From assembly GCA_009909085.1 (NCBI GenBank), contig JAAANX010000026.1:1-38229 (forward strand): a stretch of DNA of 38,229 nucleotides, in the 5' to 3' direction. The notes beneath the pieces are model-generated. The model had not been told where the DNA came from, searched no databases, and was given only the letters and a program-made list of their open reading frames with translations. Shown here piece by piece: positions 7,729 to 15,869 of the stretch (the stretch's first letter is position 1; the number at the start of each line of letters is the position of its first letter). A program made the translations under genes and the position numbers. This stretch comes from Cyanobacteria bacterium GSL.Bin1. Its GTDB lineage: Bacteria; Cyanobacteriota; Cyanobacteriia; Cyanobacteriales; Rubidibacteraceae.

Positions 7729-8325
7729 ATGACAGAAGGATGCCTCAGAGTCGGACAACAAGCCCCTGATTTTTCTGCAACTGCCGTTGAAAACCAAGAA
7801 TTTAAAACACTCAGCCTGTCTGATTTTCGTGGACAATATGTTGTCTTATTTTTCTATCCTTTAGACTTCACCTTCGTTTGCCCCACTGAAATTACCTCCT
7901 TCAGCGATCGCGCCCAAGAATTCAAAGACATCAATACCCAAATTTTAGGGGTTTCCGTCGATAGCGAATTTTCTCACCTCGCATGGATTCAAACGGATCG
8001 TAAAAATGGCGGTGTTGGAGACCTCAATATTCCCTTAGTCTCCGATATTAAAAAAGAAATTAGCAGTGCTTATAACGTCCTCGATCCTGATGCTGGCGTT
8101 GCTCTTAGAGGACTCTTTATCATTGATAAAGAAGGAACCATCCAGCACGCTACTGTTAATAATCTTGCCTTCGGACGTAACGTTGATGAAGTTTTACGGA
8201 CTCTGCAAGCCATCCAGTATGTGCAAGCTAACCCCGACGAAGTCTGTCCTGAAGGCTGGAAGCCTGGTGAGAAAACCATGAATCCCGATCCAGTCAAATC
8301 CAAAGTTTACTTCGCTTCTGTTTAA
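7729..8325 (+). CDS. Typical 2-Cys peroxiredoxin
   Basis: A 198-residue AhpC/Prx1-type peroxiredoxin that reduces H2O2 and organic peroxides at the expense of thioredoxin. The peroxidatic Cys51 lies in FTFVCPTEI and the resolving Cys173 in [10 protein letters not shown]. It carries both elements tied to sensitivity to over-oxidation, GGVG (94-97, a variant of GGLG) and the C-terminal YF (194-195), as in plant and cyanobacterial 2-Cys Prx. The AAGGAG ribosome binding site is strong. It is monocistronic, with a palindrome before the start and a hairpin after the stop. Confidence 0.95.
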   Translation: MTEGCLRVGQQAPDFSATAVENQEFKTLSLSDFRGQYVVLFFYPLDFTFVCPTEITSFSDRAQEFKDINTQILGVSVDSEFSHLAWIQTDRKNGGVGDLNIPLVSDIKKEISSAYNVLDPDAGVALRGLFIIDKEGTIQHATVNNLAFGRNVDEVLRTLQAIQYVQANPDEVCPEGWKPGEKTMNPDPVKSKVYFASV

Positions 8326-8332
8326 GCAACTC

Positions 8333-8361
8333 TTGCTCCTGTCTTCCAAGGATGGGAGCAA
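8333..8361 (+). terminator. Hairpin after the peroxiredoxin gene
   Basis: TTGCTCC (8333-8339) pairs with GGAGCAA (8355-8361) across a 15-nt loop, 8 bp after the stop codon. No T-tract follows, so it may protect the mRNA end rather than terminate by itself. Confidence 0.4.
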
Positions 8362-8414
8362 TTGTAGTGTTTGATTGCTTTTCCTAAATCCCTGTGTTAA
8401 TCTAGTAAAGGTCT

Positions 8415-8486
8415 GGGCGGTTAGCTCAGCGGTAGAGCGCCTGCCTTACAAGCAGGATGCCATTGGTTCAAATCCAATACCGCCCA
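8415..8486 (+). tRNA. tRNA-Val (anticodon TAC)
   Basis: A 72-nt cloverleaf. The acceptor stem is GGGCGGT/ACCGCCC with discriminator A at 8486. The D-arm region is TAGCTCAGCGGTAGAGC, the anticodon stem-loop CCTGC-CTTACAA-GCAGG has anticodon TAC (valine), and the T-arm contains GGTTCAAATCC. CCA is not encoded. It stands alone between the peroxiredoxin gene and the convergent DUF3352 gene. Confidence 0.97.
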
Positions 8487-8609
8487 CTGTTTTCAAGAAG
8501 ATGTAAATATAATTTAAGAACTCTGCGATCGCGCTAACACAAGCAGCGAGTCGCAGGCTCCAATCCTCCCCAACCCCTTGATTTTAGCTTTTTCTTCCTT
8601 AACTAATTA

Positions 8610-10208
8610 CTAATTTTGATCAATAGCTGTGGCAGTGAGGGATAAAAAGATATCAATTTGACGCAAAGAGGGTTCCGGTTGGAAGGCAGTGAGTGCAACT
8701 TGTTCTAGGGAATTTAGAGTGACTTTGGCTTGCGGAGAAAGCTTCTTGAGGGGATGTTGGGGCATCGCTTCTAAAAGTGTCATCGCTTGCTTAATATCGA
8801 AATAAACATAACCAAAGTTGCTATCGGGTAGATGTTCAGCCATAGCAGTAAATTGAGGACTATTTCTTAACGAATTTTCCCCTTGTTTTTCGGCAAAAAT
8901 CCGCAATGGTGTCGCAACAGTAACCATCAACCTTTCTTCTTGCAACCAACCGTAGCTGAGAAAGGGCTGCTGTGAAGGATCTTGCCAAGTGGTGACTTCG
9001 GTGTTGCCCAATCTCTCGGTTTCTTGGGTAAGAAAGGGATTTTTCGCGGCAATGTTACTGAGTTTCGCTAGTGTTTTTTCGCCGATCTCGGGTTGGCTAG
9101 ATTCAATTAAAATCCCTCCAGCAAAGGGAAGATTGGGAAGATTCGATTCCTGTGTAGGAAACAGCGCGATCGCGTATTCGCCATCTAACCAACTAAAAAC
9201 ATCTTGATCTAAATCAAGATCCCAAGATCGTGCCCAGCGCCGCATCACTGATAAGCCAATTCTTAAGAGGGGAGTTTCTTGACTGCGATCAACTAACTGA
9301 GACCAAAGTTGATCTAACTGATGACCATTGATCAGTGCTACGGTACTTTCAGGAAATTCCGACAGTAATTGACTCTCATTTGGAGGGAAGGTCAAAAACT
9401 CCGTTTCTGCACTCAGCGCTAGCGTTTGCCAATGTATTCCTTCAGGCTTTAATTCTATGCCCATTACTGCTGACTCAATGACATCGAATCCTTGCCCTGC
9501 AACCCCTTTTTCTAGCCATTGACTGTAGTCGCTTAAGTAAACTTGGGCAGCGGAATTTTCCAGAGTTAAACCTCTTGAAAGCAGTTGTTGCATTCCCTCT
9601 TCACTGGCAAAAGAAGGCTGACCTTGGGTGGTAGCAATCGCCTGTTCAATCACTTTTCCTTGCGGTGAAAAGAGAATATAACCTTGCACCATTGCCCCAC
9701 TCGCGCGACCGCCATCTGCTGTTTCTACTTCCGTAATGGTTACGCCTTGATACTGACGTTGTCTGACTTGGGTACTGCCATTATTTTTTAAGGAACCTAA
9801 GAAGTTTCTTGCTTTCAGAGAATTGGTAATTCCGGCAATAACTAAGACATTTTTGTCTTGCGAGAAAGGATTGAAGGAAGGAAAATGAGCAATTGCCATT
9901 CCACTTAACCAAGGGGCAATGTCTTCCTCATAATTAAGTTCAGAATGAGGGAGGATATCTTGTTCTAATTGTTCGAGATGATTTTTCCACACTGCTTGCG
10001 CTTCAGGCGTTCCATATTTCTCCAATTGCGACCAAATATCGGGATCAGTGTCAATAAAGGTCAGACTTGAAGCCCGTTCTGGCACAAGTTTTGCGCTCGC
10101 TTGGGGAGTTAACCGTTTACCGACAATGAGACGGAAGTAACTATAGGTTCCTCCGATCACTAAAACCAGTAAAATACCAATGAGGGTAATGCGTTTTTGG
10201 GTGAACAT
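8610..10208 (-). CDS. DUF3352 domain protein, membrane-anchored
   Basis: A 532-residue protein with one N-terminal membrane segment (about residues 8-28, an uncleaved anchor). A long extracytoplasmic region follows, beginning LVPERASSLTFIDTDPDIW. This opening and the repeated 'IAGITNSLKARNFL'-type blocks match the DUF3352 family, common in cyanobacteria and of unknown function. The two halves look related, with similar stretches near residues 110-190 and 340-450, which suggests an internal domain duplication. It is transcribed away from the rpmI promoter and toward the tRNA. Confidence 0.85.
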   Translation of the reverse strand: MFTQKRITLIGILLVLVIGGTYSYFRLIVGKRLTPQASAKLVPERASSLTFIDTDPDIWSQLEKYGTPEAQAVWKNHLEQLEQDILPHSELNYEEDIAPWLSGMAIAHFPSFNPFSQDKNVLVIAGITNSLKARNFLGSLKNNGSTQVRQRQYQGVTITEVETADGGRASGAMVQGYILFSPQGKVIEQAIATTQGQPSFASEEGMQQLLSRGLTLENSAAQVYLSDYSQWLEKGVAGQGFDVIESAVMGIELKPEGIHWQTLALSAETEFLTFPPNESQLLSEFPESTVALINGHQLDQLWSQLVDRSQETPLLRIGLSVMRRWARSWDLDLDQDVFSWLDGEYAIALFPTQESNLPNLPFAGGILIESSQPEIGEKTLAKLSNIAAKNPFLTQETERLGNTEVTTWQDPSQQPFLSYGWLQEERLMVTVATPLRIFAEKQGENSLRNSPQFTAMAEHLPDSNFGYVYFDIKQAMTLLEAMPQHPLKKLSPQAKVTLNSLEQVALTAFQPEPSLRQIDIFLSLTATAIDQN

Positions 10209-10326
10209 TTCGTTTCCTCACGTTGTCACAAGTTCTACCCTAGTTAAAATACACATTTTGAATTCGTCATGAGTCATTAGGGAATAAGTGACTCCTAGAA
10301 GCCTCATTATTCATTCTGCTCTCCCC

Positions 10327-10356
10327 TTGTCTGATTGAGCAAAATTCACTTATAAT
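10327..10356 (+). promoter_or_regulatory. Sigma70-type promoter of rpmI-rplT
   Basis: TTGTCT (10327-10332), an 18-bp spacer and TATAAT (10351-10356). Transcription would begin near 10363, giving a leader of about 30 nt. This also excludes the longer reading frame that opens at 10365 as the real rpmI start. Confidence 0.6.
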
Positions 10357-10391
10357 AGTAGGCTGTGTCAAAAAAAATAACAATTACAACA

Positions 10392-10592
10392 ATGCCGAAG
10401 CTCAAAACAAACCGGGCGGCTGCGAAGCGGTTTCGGACCACAGGAAGTGGAAAGATCCGTCGTCGCAAAGCTTTCAAAAATCACCTCTTGCAGCCAAAAA
10501 CCCCAAAACGGAAGCGGAGTTTATCTAAGTTGACGATGGTTAATGAACGAGACGAGGACAACGTGCGTCAAATGTTGCCTTATATGAAGTAA
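10392..10592 (+). CDS. rpmI: 50S ribosomal protein L35 (bL35)
   Basis: A 66-residue basic protein starting [20 protein letters not shown], the canonical L35 N-terminus. The frame is open nine codons further upstream, but the ATG at 10392 is the family start and fits the promoter position. [13 protein letters not shown] and the C-terminal MLPYMK are typical. It is followed 32 bp later by rplT. infC, which precedes this pair in many bacteria, is not adjacent here. Confidence 0.96.
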   Translation: MPKLKTNRAAAKRFRTTGSGKIRRRKAFKNHLLQPKTPKRKRSLSKLTMVNERDEDNVRQMLPYMK

Positions 10593-10624
10593 GTTAAGTG
10601 AACAAGCAAAGGTAAATATTATTT

Positions 10625-10975
10625 ATGTCACGAGTGAAAAAGGGGAATGTCTCCCAGAAACGACATAAGAAGATTCTTAAGTTAGCTAAAGGATTTAGAG
10701 GTGCCCATTCTAAACTTTTCCGCACAGCGAATCAACAGGTAATGAAGGCATTACGCCATTCCTATCGCGATCGCCGCCGTCGGAAACGTGATTTTCGTCG
10801 CCTCTGGATTGCTCGGATTAATGCGGCTGCCCGACAAAATGGGATGAGTTATTCTCAACTCACCGGTCAGCTGAGAAAAGCGGATATTCAACTCAATCGC
10901 AAAATGTTAGCTAACTTAGCAATGCTGGATCCCGAAGCATTTGCCAAAGTGGTGGAAACAGCGAAACAAGCGTAA
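10625..10975 (+). CDS. rplT: 50S ribosomal protein L20 (bL20)
   Basis: A 116-residue L20, needed early in 50S assembly on 23S rRNA. It has the long basic N-terminal helix ([20 protein letters not shown], then [20 protein letters not shown]) and the globular C-terminal domain with [20 protein letters not shown]. The length is normal. It is co-transcribed with rpmI. A solute-binding protein gene starts 19 bp after its stop and may be read through. Confidence 0.97.
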   Translation: MSRVKKGNVSQKRHKKILKLAKGFRGAHSKLFRTANQQVMKALRHSYRDRRRRKRDFRRLWIARINAAARQNGMSYSQLTGQLRKADIQLNRKMLANLAMLDPEAFAKVVETAKQA

Positions 10976-10994
10976 AGGTTCCAGGAGTTAAGCA

Positions 10995-11822
10995 ATGGCA
11001 AACGTGAACTCGGTTTCTTGGCGAAGCCGAGTTTTAAGTTTAGGATTTCGGTTACTGGTGGCAAGTGCGTTTTCTTTCCTCGCCCTACCTGCATCTGCAG
11101 CAGAGTTAGCGGAAATTGAGGCAAGAGGACATCTCACCGTTGCCGTTAAAGATAATCTGCGTCCTCTCGGATTTGAAGATGGAGAGGGCAATTTAAGAGG
11201 GTTTGAGATTGATTTAGCGCGACGCTTAGCAGAAGAAATTTTGGGGGATCCCAATGCGGTGCGTTTAAAGCCGGTGATGAATACTGAACGTTTAGAGGTC
11301 GTATTCACGGGAAAAGTGGATCTAACGATCGCGCAAGTTAGTCAAACGGCAGCGCGATCGCGCGTTGTTATGTTTAGTCCCCATTATTATTTAAATCGCA
11401 TTGCTTTTGTGACAAAAAACAATAAAATCAACCGCCTGAGTGATGGGAAGCCAGGAAAAATTGCCGTATTAAATCAATCCAGCGCGATCGCAGAAGTGAA
11501 ATTTCATTTTCCTGACATCCAACTAGTTGGCGTTGATTCCTATCAAGAGGCACTCTCTGTTCTTGAAGCAGGAGAAGCCGTTGCCTTTGCAGGAGACGAA
11601 ACGGTTCTGGCAGGATGGACTCAAGAATATCCTGACTATCATTTACTCCCCGAACGGATTGGTGGGGAAGCCCTAGCGGTTGTGATGCCTAAAGGTTTAC
11701 AATATTCTTCCTTACATCAAATTGTCAATGAAACCATTCGTCAGTTGAAGCAATCGGGATGGTTGCAACAAAAAGCACAAGAATGGGGATTGAGTAATGC
11801 TGGTCGGAAAAGCAGTGAATAG
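10995..11822 (+). CDS. Family 3 extracellular solute-binding protein
   Basis: A 275-residue periplasmic binding protein of the amino-acid (SBP_bac_3) type. A signal peptide of about 34 residues ends at LPASA-AE. The mature part starts with the typical RGHLTVAVKDNLRPLGFEDGEGNLRGFEIDLARRLAEEI, and a second lobe contains KIAVLNQSSAI. A short family-typical C-terminus (LKQSGWLQQKAQEWGL) closes it. No permease or ATPase gene lies nearby, so it either serves a transporter encoded elsewhere or acts as a stand-alone sensor or scavenging protein. The ligand is probably an amino acid; which one cannot be told. Confidence 0.85.
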   Translation: MANVNSVSWRSRVLSLGFRLLVASAFSFLALPASAAELAEIEARGHLTVAVKDNLRPLGFEDGEGNLRGFEIDLARRLAEEILGDPNAVRLKPVMNTERLEVVFTGKVDLTIAQVSQTAARSRVVMFSPHYYLNRIAFVTKNNKINRLSDGKPGKIAVLNQSSAIAEVKFHFPDIQLVGVDSYQEALSVLEAGEAVAFAGDETVLAGWTQEYPDYHLLPERIGGEALAVVMPKGLQYSSLHQIVNETIRQLKQSGWLQQKAQEWGLSNAGRKSSE

Positions 11823-11871
11823 TAAACGGTTTTTTGTCCTTTGTAGTTTGATCACTAATAATTCATAAAAA

Positions 11872-12426
11872 ATGCAAGATAATCTTCTTCTTTTATATTT
11901 ATCACTCTTAGTTTTAATTCTAGCGGGAGCGGGTTTCTTTCTCTTCCGGCAAATTTTCAAGACCCGTCGGAAAGAAAGCCGTATTTCTCAATTACAAAAA
12001 CAAATTAAAGAACAAACGGCTACCGCTAAAGATTATTATGAATTAGCCAGTCTTTACTTAGATAAAAAACTCTACGTTCAAGCTACGAAAATTTTACAAC
12101 AAGCCCTGAAGTTTAAAGATGTCGAACCGGAAAATCGGGCGTTAATTTATAATGCGATGGGGTATGCCTATTTTGTACAAGAACAATATGATTTGGCGAT
12201 TCGCCAATATAAAGAAGCGGTTAAACTTTATCCAGACTATGTTATTGGTTTGAATAATTTAGCCAATGCTTACGAACAGAAAAAATTAACAGCGCAAGCC
12301 ATTGAAACTTATGAAGAAGCCCTCCAATATGATCCGGAAAATAAAACCGCAAAACGTCAATTGGAAAAGCTAAATAAACGGTTTGTTAAAGAACCGCAAG
12401 CAGAAGAAAAAACTTCAAAAGAGTAA
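11872..12426 (+). CDS. Membrane-anchored TPR protein
   Basis: A 184-residue protein. Residues 5-27 form one membrane helix (LLLYLSLLVLILAGAGFFLF), followed by a basic stop-transfer patch (KTRRK) and a short coiled-coil. Three tetratricopeptide repeats occupy about residues 50-165: YYELASLYLDKKLYVQATKI, ALIYNAMGYAYFVQEQYDLA and VIGLNNLANAYEQKKLTAQA. A charged Lys/Glu tail follows. TPRs hold protein partners, so an assembly or scaffold role at the membrane is likely but the partner is unknown. Its stop is 3 bp from the aldolase start. Confidence 0.85.
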   Translation: MQDNLLLLYLSLLVLILAGAGFFLFRQIFKTRRKESRISQLQKQIKEQTATAKDYYELASLYLDKKLYVQATKILQQALKFKDVEPENRALIYNAMGYAYFVQEQYDLAIRQYKEAVKLYPDYVIGLNNLANAYEQKKLTAQAIETYEEALQYDPENKTAKRQLEKLNKRFVKEPQAEEKTSKE

Positions 12427-12429
12427 ACA

Positions 12430-13068
12430 ATGGTGAGGGCAGACTGGTTAGAGACCGTCAAAAAAGAACAAGTTATTGCTGTGATTCGAGCCTTTCCGAA
12501 AGCCTTAGGCAAGCAACTCGCCCAAGCCATGCGCCAAGGAGGAATTCGCTTAATTGAAATTACTTGGAATAGCGATCAACCGGAAGATTTAATTCCAGAA
12601 TTGCGTGCAGAAATGCCTGATTGTCTCATTGGCACAGGGACAATTTTAAATACAGAAGAACTTAATCGCGCGATCGCGCTGGGGGTGCAATTTATCTTTA
12701 CCCCTCACGTCAACCCACAACTCATCGCCACAGCGAACCAGCATAATATTCCCATCATTCCGGGTGCTTTATCCCCCACAGAAATTATCACTGCCTGGCA
12801 AGCCGGTGCAAGTGCTGTCAAAGTCTTTCCAGCACAAGCCCTAGGTGGCGTTAATTATATTAAAAGTCTGCAAGGTCCTTTAAGCAATATTCCTCTTATT
12901 CCCACCGGTGGTGTCACCTTAGAGAACGCCCAAGGTTTTATTGATGCTGGCGCAACAGCTGTGGGCTTATCTTCACAATTATTTCCCCAATCATTAATTC
13001 GTGCGGGAAACTGGGAGGCAATTACACAACGCGCTTTGACTTTAAAACAAACCTTGCAAGCCTCTTAA
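12430..13068 (+). CDS. eda: KDPG/KHG aldolase
   Basis: A 212-residue class I aldolase that cleaves 2-keto-3-deoxy-6-phosphogluconate to pyruvate and glyceraldehyde-3-phosphate (Entner-Doudoroff), and often also 4-hydroxy-2-oxoglutarate. Lys131 in SAVKVFPA is the Schiff-base lysine and Glu43 in LIEITW the general acid/base. PGALSPTEI and IPTGGVTLENAQ are the remaining family motifs. The start codon follows the TPR stop by 3 bp, so the genes are probably co-transcribed. Edd and glucose dehydrogenase are not in the window. Confidence 0.92.
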   Translation: MVRADWLETVKKEQVIAVIRAFPKALGKQLAQAMRQGGIRLIEITWNSDQPEDLIPELRAEMPDCLIGTGTILNTEELNRAIALGVQFIFTPHVNPQLIATANQHNIPIIPGALSPTEIITAWQAGASAVKVFPAQALGGVNYIKSLQGPLSNIPLIPTGGVTLENAQGFIDAGATAVGLSSQLFPQSLIRAGNWEAITQRALTLKQTLQAS

Positions 13069-13122
13069 AACGGTTTAAAACTAGAGAACAGTAACGCTTT
13101 TTATTTGAAATTACTATTATTT

Positions 13123-13146
13123 CTTTGTGCCCTTTGTGTCTTTGTG
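13123..13146 (+). repeat. CTTTGTG tandem repeat before the methyltransferase start
   Basis: Three CTTTGTG units (13123, 13132 and 13140) separated by one- to two-base spacers. This phrase recurs in cyanobacterial intergenic DNA. It is open in frame with the downstream gene and would encode a false hydrophobic leader if the TTG at 13105 were used. Confidence 0.5.
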
Positions 13147-13158
13147 GTTAATAACTCA

Positions 13159-14361
13159 ATGAATCAAACTCAGTCTAATCAACAACTCATTTCTATTATT
13201 CAAGATAAAATTGCCAATTCTCCCGAGCAAAAAATTACCTTTGCTGACTATATGGACTTAGTTTTATACCATCCCCAGCAGGGATACTATACATCCGGTC
13301 AGGTCGATATTGGCAAAGCAGGAGATTTCTTTACCGCTGCCTCTCTTGGGAGTGATTTCGGTGAATTATTAGCTGAAAATTTTGTCGAAATGTGGGAAAA
13401 GTTAGGACAACCCAATCCCTTTGATTTAGTGGAAATGGGGGCAGGAAAAGGAGAATTAGCCAATGATATTCTCAGTTATTTATCACAACACTATCCGCAC
13501 TGCTTGCCAGCACTCCATTATCATATTATCGAACAATCCCCTGCCTTAAGAGAAGAACAACAAGAGAAACTTAAAACCTGGCAAAATGCAGTCACTCTCT
13601 GCTGGCAAACTTGGGAAGAGATTCCTGATTCATCTTTAGTGGGTTGCTGTTTCTCCAATGAATTAGTCGATGCGTTTCCCGTGCATCGGGTACAAATTGA
13701 AGCAGGAACTCTCAAGGAAATTTATGTCACTCTTAGTGAAGACAAAGAAACATCGCCATTTACCGAAGTTACGGATAATATCTCCACTCCTCAACTCAAA
13801 GAATATTTCCAAACAGTTGGTATTACTTTACCTTCTAGTGAGTATCCAGAAGGCTTTCAAACTGAAGTCAACCTAGCTATCCCATCCTGGCTAGCAACCG
13901 TTTCTCGTTGCTTAAATCAAGGTTATTTATTAACCATTGACTATGGTTATCCTGCGCAAAAATATTATCATCCCCAGCGTTATACAGGAACTTTACAATG
14001 TTATGTTCAACATCAACGTCATAACGATCCTTACCTTTTAATTGGTCAACAAGATATGACCAGTCATGTTGATTTTACAGCAATCGAAACCTACGGCAAG
14101 CAGTATGGTTTAGAGTTTTATCACTTTACCCAGCAGGCCTTATTTTTAATGGCATCCGGTCTCGGTGATCGCTTGAATCAACTTTCTCAGGGTGGATTTA
14201 ATGTTATGGAAGTCCTGCAGCGACGGGATGCACTGCATCAGTTAATGGATCCTATGGGCTTAGGTGGTTTTGGTGTTTTATTGCAAGGGAAAGGAGTTCA
14301 AGCAGCAGAAAATACCTCTCCGCTTTTAGGGTTTCGAGAAAGCGGATCATCCCTACAATAA
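13159..14361 (+). CDS. SAM-dependent methyltransferase, MidA/NDUFAF7 (DUF185) family
   Basis: A 400-residue class I methyltransferase. The SAM loop is VEMGAGKGELANDIL, preceded by the family opening MDLVLYHPQQGYYTSG and followed by SNELVDAFPVHR. A second conserved block is LLTIDYGYPAQKYYHP. The mitochondrial homologue NDUFAF7 methylates an arginine of a complex I subunit, so a target in NDH-1 is plausible but unproven in cyanobacteria. I start it at ATG 13159. The open frame reaches TTG 13105, but that stretch is repeat DNA. Its 3' end overlaps the convergent J-domain gene by 9 bp. Confidence 0.88.
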   Translation: MNQTQSNQQLISIIQDKIANSPEQKITFADYMDLVLYHPQQGYYTSGQVDIGKAGDFFTAASLGSDFGELLAENFVEMWEKLGQPNPFDLVEMGAGKGELANDILSYLSQHYPHCLPALHYHIIEQSPALREEQQEKLKTWQNAVTLCWQTWEEIPDSSLVGCCFSNELVDAFPVHRVQIEAGTLKEIYVTLSEDKETSPFTEVTDNISTPQLKEYFQTVGITLPSSEYPEGFQTEVNLAIPSWLATVSRCLNQGYLLTIDYGYPAQKYYHPQRYTGTLQCYVQHQRHNDPYLLIGQQDMTSHVDFTAIETYGKQYGLEFYHFTQQALFLMASGLGDRLNQLSQGGFNVMEVLQRRDALHQLMDPMGLGGFGVLLQGKGVQAAENTSPLLGFRESGSSLQ

Positions 14362-14940
14362 AGGCTCAATCCGTTGAAAATCGCGATCCACTTCATACCA
14401 GAGAGAACGGTTATGGGGATCCGTACTGAGTGCTTTTTTTAAGAAGGTTCTTGCCAATTCAAATTGTCCTTGATTGACTAATTGTCGTCCTCGTTGTTGA
14501 TAGGTAATCGCTTGCCATTGACGCACTTCAGAATCGTGAGGAAAGCGTTTGGATAAACTTTCCACTAAAGTAGTGGCGCGAGCGAATTTTTGGGCTTTGA
14601 GTAACTCTTGTAATTGCTGATAAGCATCCCACTTCACCTTTTTATCAAAATCCGAAGCTGAAGGGGAGGTTTCTTTTTTATGACGCTTGACTTCTGTTTC
14701 CTTTGATGAAGCAGTACTTTGATGGGAAACGTTGGTGGAACTTTCGCCTTTAGAAACTCGTTCCAGAAGATATTTATAGGCTTCGGTAATGCGAATAAAT
14801 TGAGTATGGGCTTCTTCGCGATTGTTCGGATTGACGTCGGGATGATAGCGTCTCGCTAAACGGCGGTACGAGGTTTTGATCTCTTCAATGCCTGCATTGG
14901 GAGTTAATTCTAATAAGCGATAACATTCCACCAGTTCCAT
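14353..14940 (-). CDS. J-domain (DnaJ-like) protein with TPR-like C-terminus
   Basis: A 195-residue co-chaperone-like protein. The J domain occupies residues 5-62, with HPD at 33-35 (RYHPDVNP), the motif that stimulates the Hsp70 ATPase. A Ser/Thr/Lys-rich linker (about 63-100) follows. Residues 105-190 form helical pairs resembling TPRs (KFARATTLVESLSKRFPHD, then GQFELARTFLKKALSTDPHN). There is no zinc-finger or C-terminal substrate domain, so this is a class III J protein, probably a specialised partner of one DnaK. It is convergent with the methyltransferase gene. Confidence 0.9.
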   Translation of the reverse strand: MELVECYRLLELTPNAGIEEIKTSYRRLARRYHPDVNPNNREEAHTQFIRITEAYKYLLERVSKGESSTNVSHQSTASSKETEVKRHKKETSPSASDFDKKVKWDAYQQLQELLKAQKFARATTLVESLSKRFPHDSEVRQWQAITYQQRGRQLVNQGQFELARTFLKKALSTDPHNRSLWYEVDRDFQRIEPLL

Positions 14941-15292
14941 TGCTCACTTCTCAGGGAAAAACTTAACTTTCAATTGCTCACTATAGCTAGAAACACTTTC
15001 AAACTCAACTCTGAGGTGATTGCGGGTTTGCAAATTGCGGATTGAAGATCAGCCATGAGATGGCGTATTGATTGTACTTCAGGGATTATCGCTTTATATA
15101 GGCAAAACACTATATATAGAATAAATAATATTATTATAAGTCTATTATTATACCCAGCCTGCCTTATCGCTCAATCAGGCTTGATAGGTGCCGTTCTTGC
15201 CTTGCTTACGCTAAAAGCGAGGTCTTCTTGCTCACGTTAAGATAAAATTTAAAGTGTTAAAAGTTATTTCAGAGCCGAAGGAGTAAAATGCC
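14941..15292. other. AT-rich intergenic region with hairpins
   Basis: 352 bp between the divergent J-domain gene and the small membrane protein gene. It holds an A/T tract (about 15098-15152), a stem AGCCTG...CAGGCT near 15160-15182 and a small CGCT-AAA-AGCG hairpin near 15209. A short frame at 15055-15240 lacks family features and I do not call it. GAAGGAG precedes the next gene. Confidence 0.5.
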
Positions 15293-15433
15293 ATGTCTGA
15301 TCTCGATCGCGGAATTATGAAATTTAGTGGGGCAGATAAGCCAGTTATCGTCGCTGTTTCTTCTGTTGTTGTTCTCGGCGCGATCGCGGCTTTGATTATT
15401 TGGGCGTTACAAGTGGCTTATGCCGTTGAATAA
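15293..15433 (+). CDS. 46-residue single-span membrane protein
   Basis: Begins MSDLDRGIMKFSGADKPVIV, followed by a membrane helix at about residues 18-43 (VAVSSVVVLGAIAALIIWAL) and a short AYAVE end. The ribosome binding site GAAGGAG is good, a HIP1 site lies inside the gene, and codon use looks normal. An overlapping ATG 5 bp upstream is in another frame. The charged N-terminus followed by one helix is the build of small photosystem or NDH subunits, and I expect a thylakoid location, but I do not recognise a named subunit. Its length puts it below common gene-calling limits. Confidence 0.75.
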   Translation: MSDLDRGIMKFSGADKPVIVAVSSVVVLGAIAALIIWALQVAYAVE

Positions 15434-15869
15434 ATATTCCCCTTCGCCAAAATTCCTCTTCTTGAGACGGTTCAACCGGATTCACTTCTGTTCTTAAATC
15501 TTGAAGGCAGACAATTAAAGAGAAACATAATTAGCAGCCCATCCCTTTTTCAGAGAAAACCGGGTGGGTTTTGGCTCGTTGCATACAAGTAAACTTGAAA
15601 CCTTGCTTGTGCTCATAGAACTTGTATAGCTCTCAGCGGACAGCAAGAACCAAGGATTAATCTAATATTATCAACTCTATCTCTCCAGGCTCATTGGACA
15701 ACTACGTTAAATACACCTAACTTTTCAAACCTCCTGATGAGGAACTTTTAATCATTATCTTCAGTCTTACTGCCCAAAATCTCCTGACTATGTTATTGAT
15801 TAAATAGATTAGCAAATCACTTGGTCAGGGTATATATTTAACTCAATTTTTATTAAATTAGATTATATT
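15434..15869. other. Intergenic region before the epimerase gene
   Basis: 436 bp with no credible ORF on either strand. AAAACC-N5-GGTTTT (15556-15572) is a weak hairpin without a T-tract. The last 60 bp are very AT-rich and probably hold the epimerase promoter. No clear ribosome binding site precedes its ATG. Confidence 0.5.

Noticed and set aside
10272-10295. GAGTCA...TGACTC inverted repeat as an L20 leader operator
   Set aside because: It lies upstream of the probable promoter of rpmI, so it would not be in the transcript; no pseudoknot-like L20 target is seen.
10365-10391. N-terminal extension of L35
   Set aside because: It would begin two bases after the predicted transcription start and adds residues absent from the L35 family; ATG 10392 gives the canonical MPKLKT start.
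15055-15240. 61-codon frame as a small membrane protein
   Set aside because: The start lies in AT-rich non-coding DNA without a ribosome binding site, and its sequence covers hairpins and an A/T tract. No family features.
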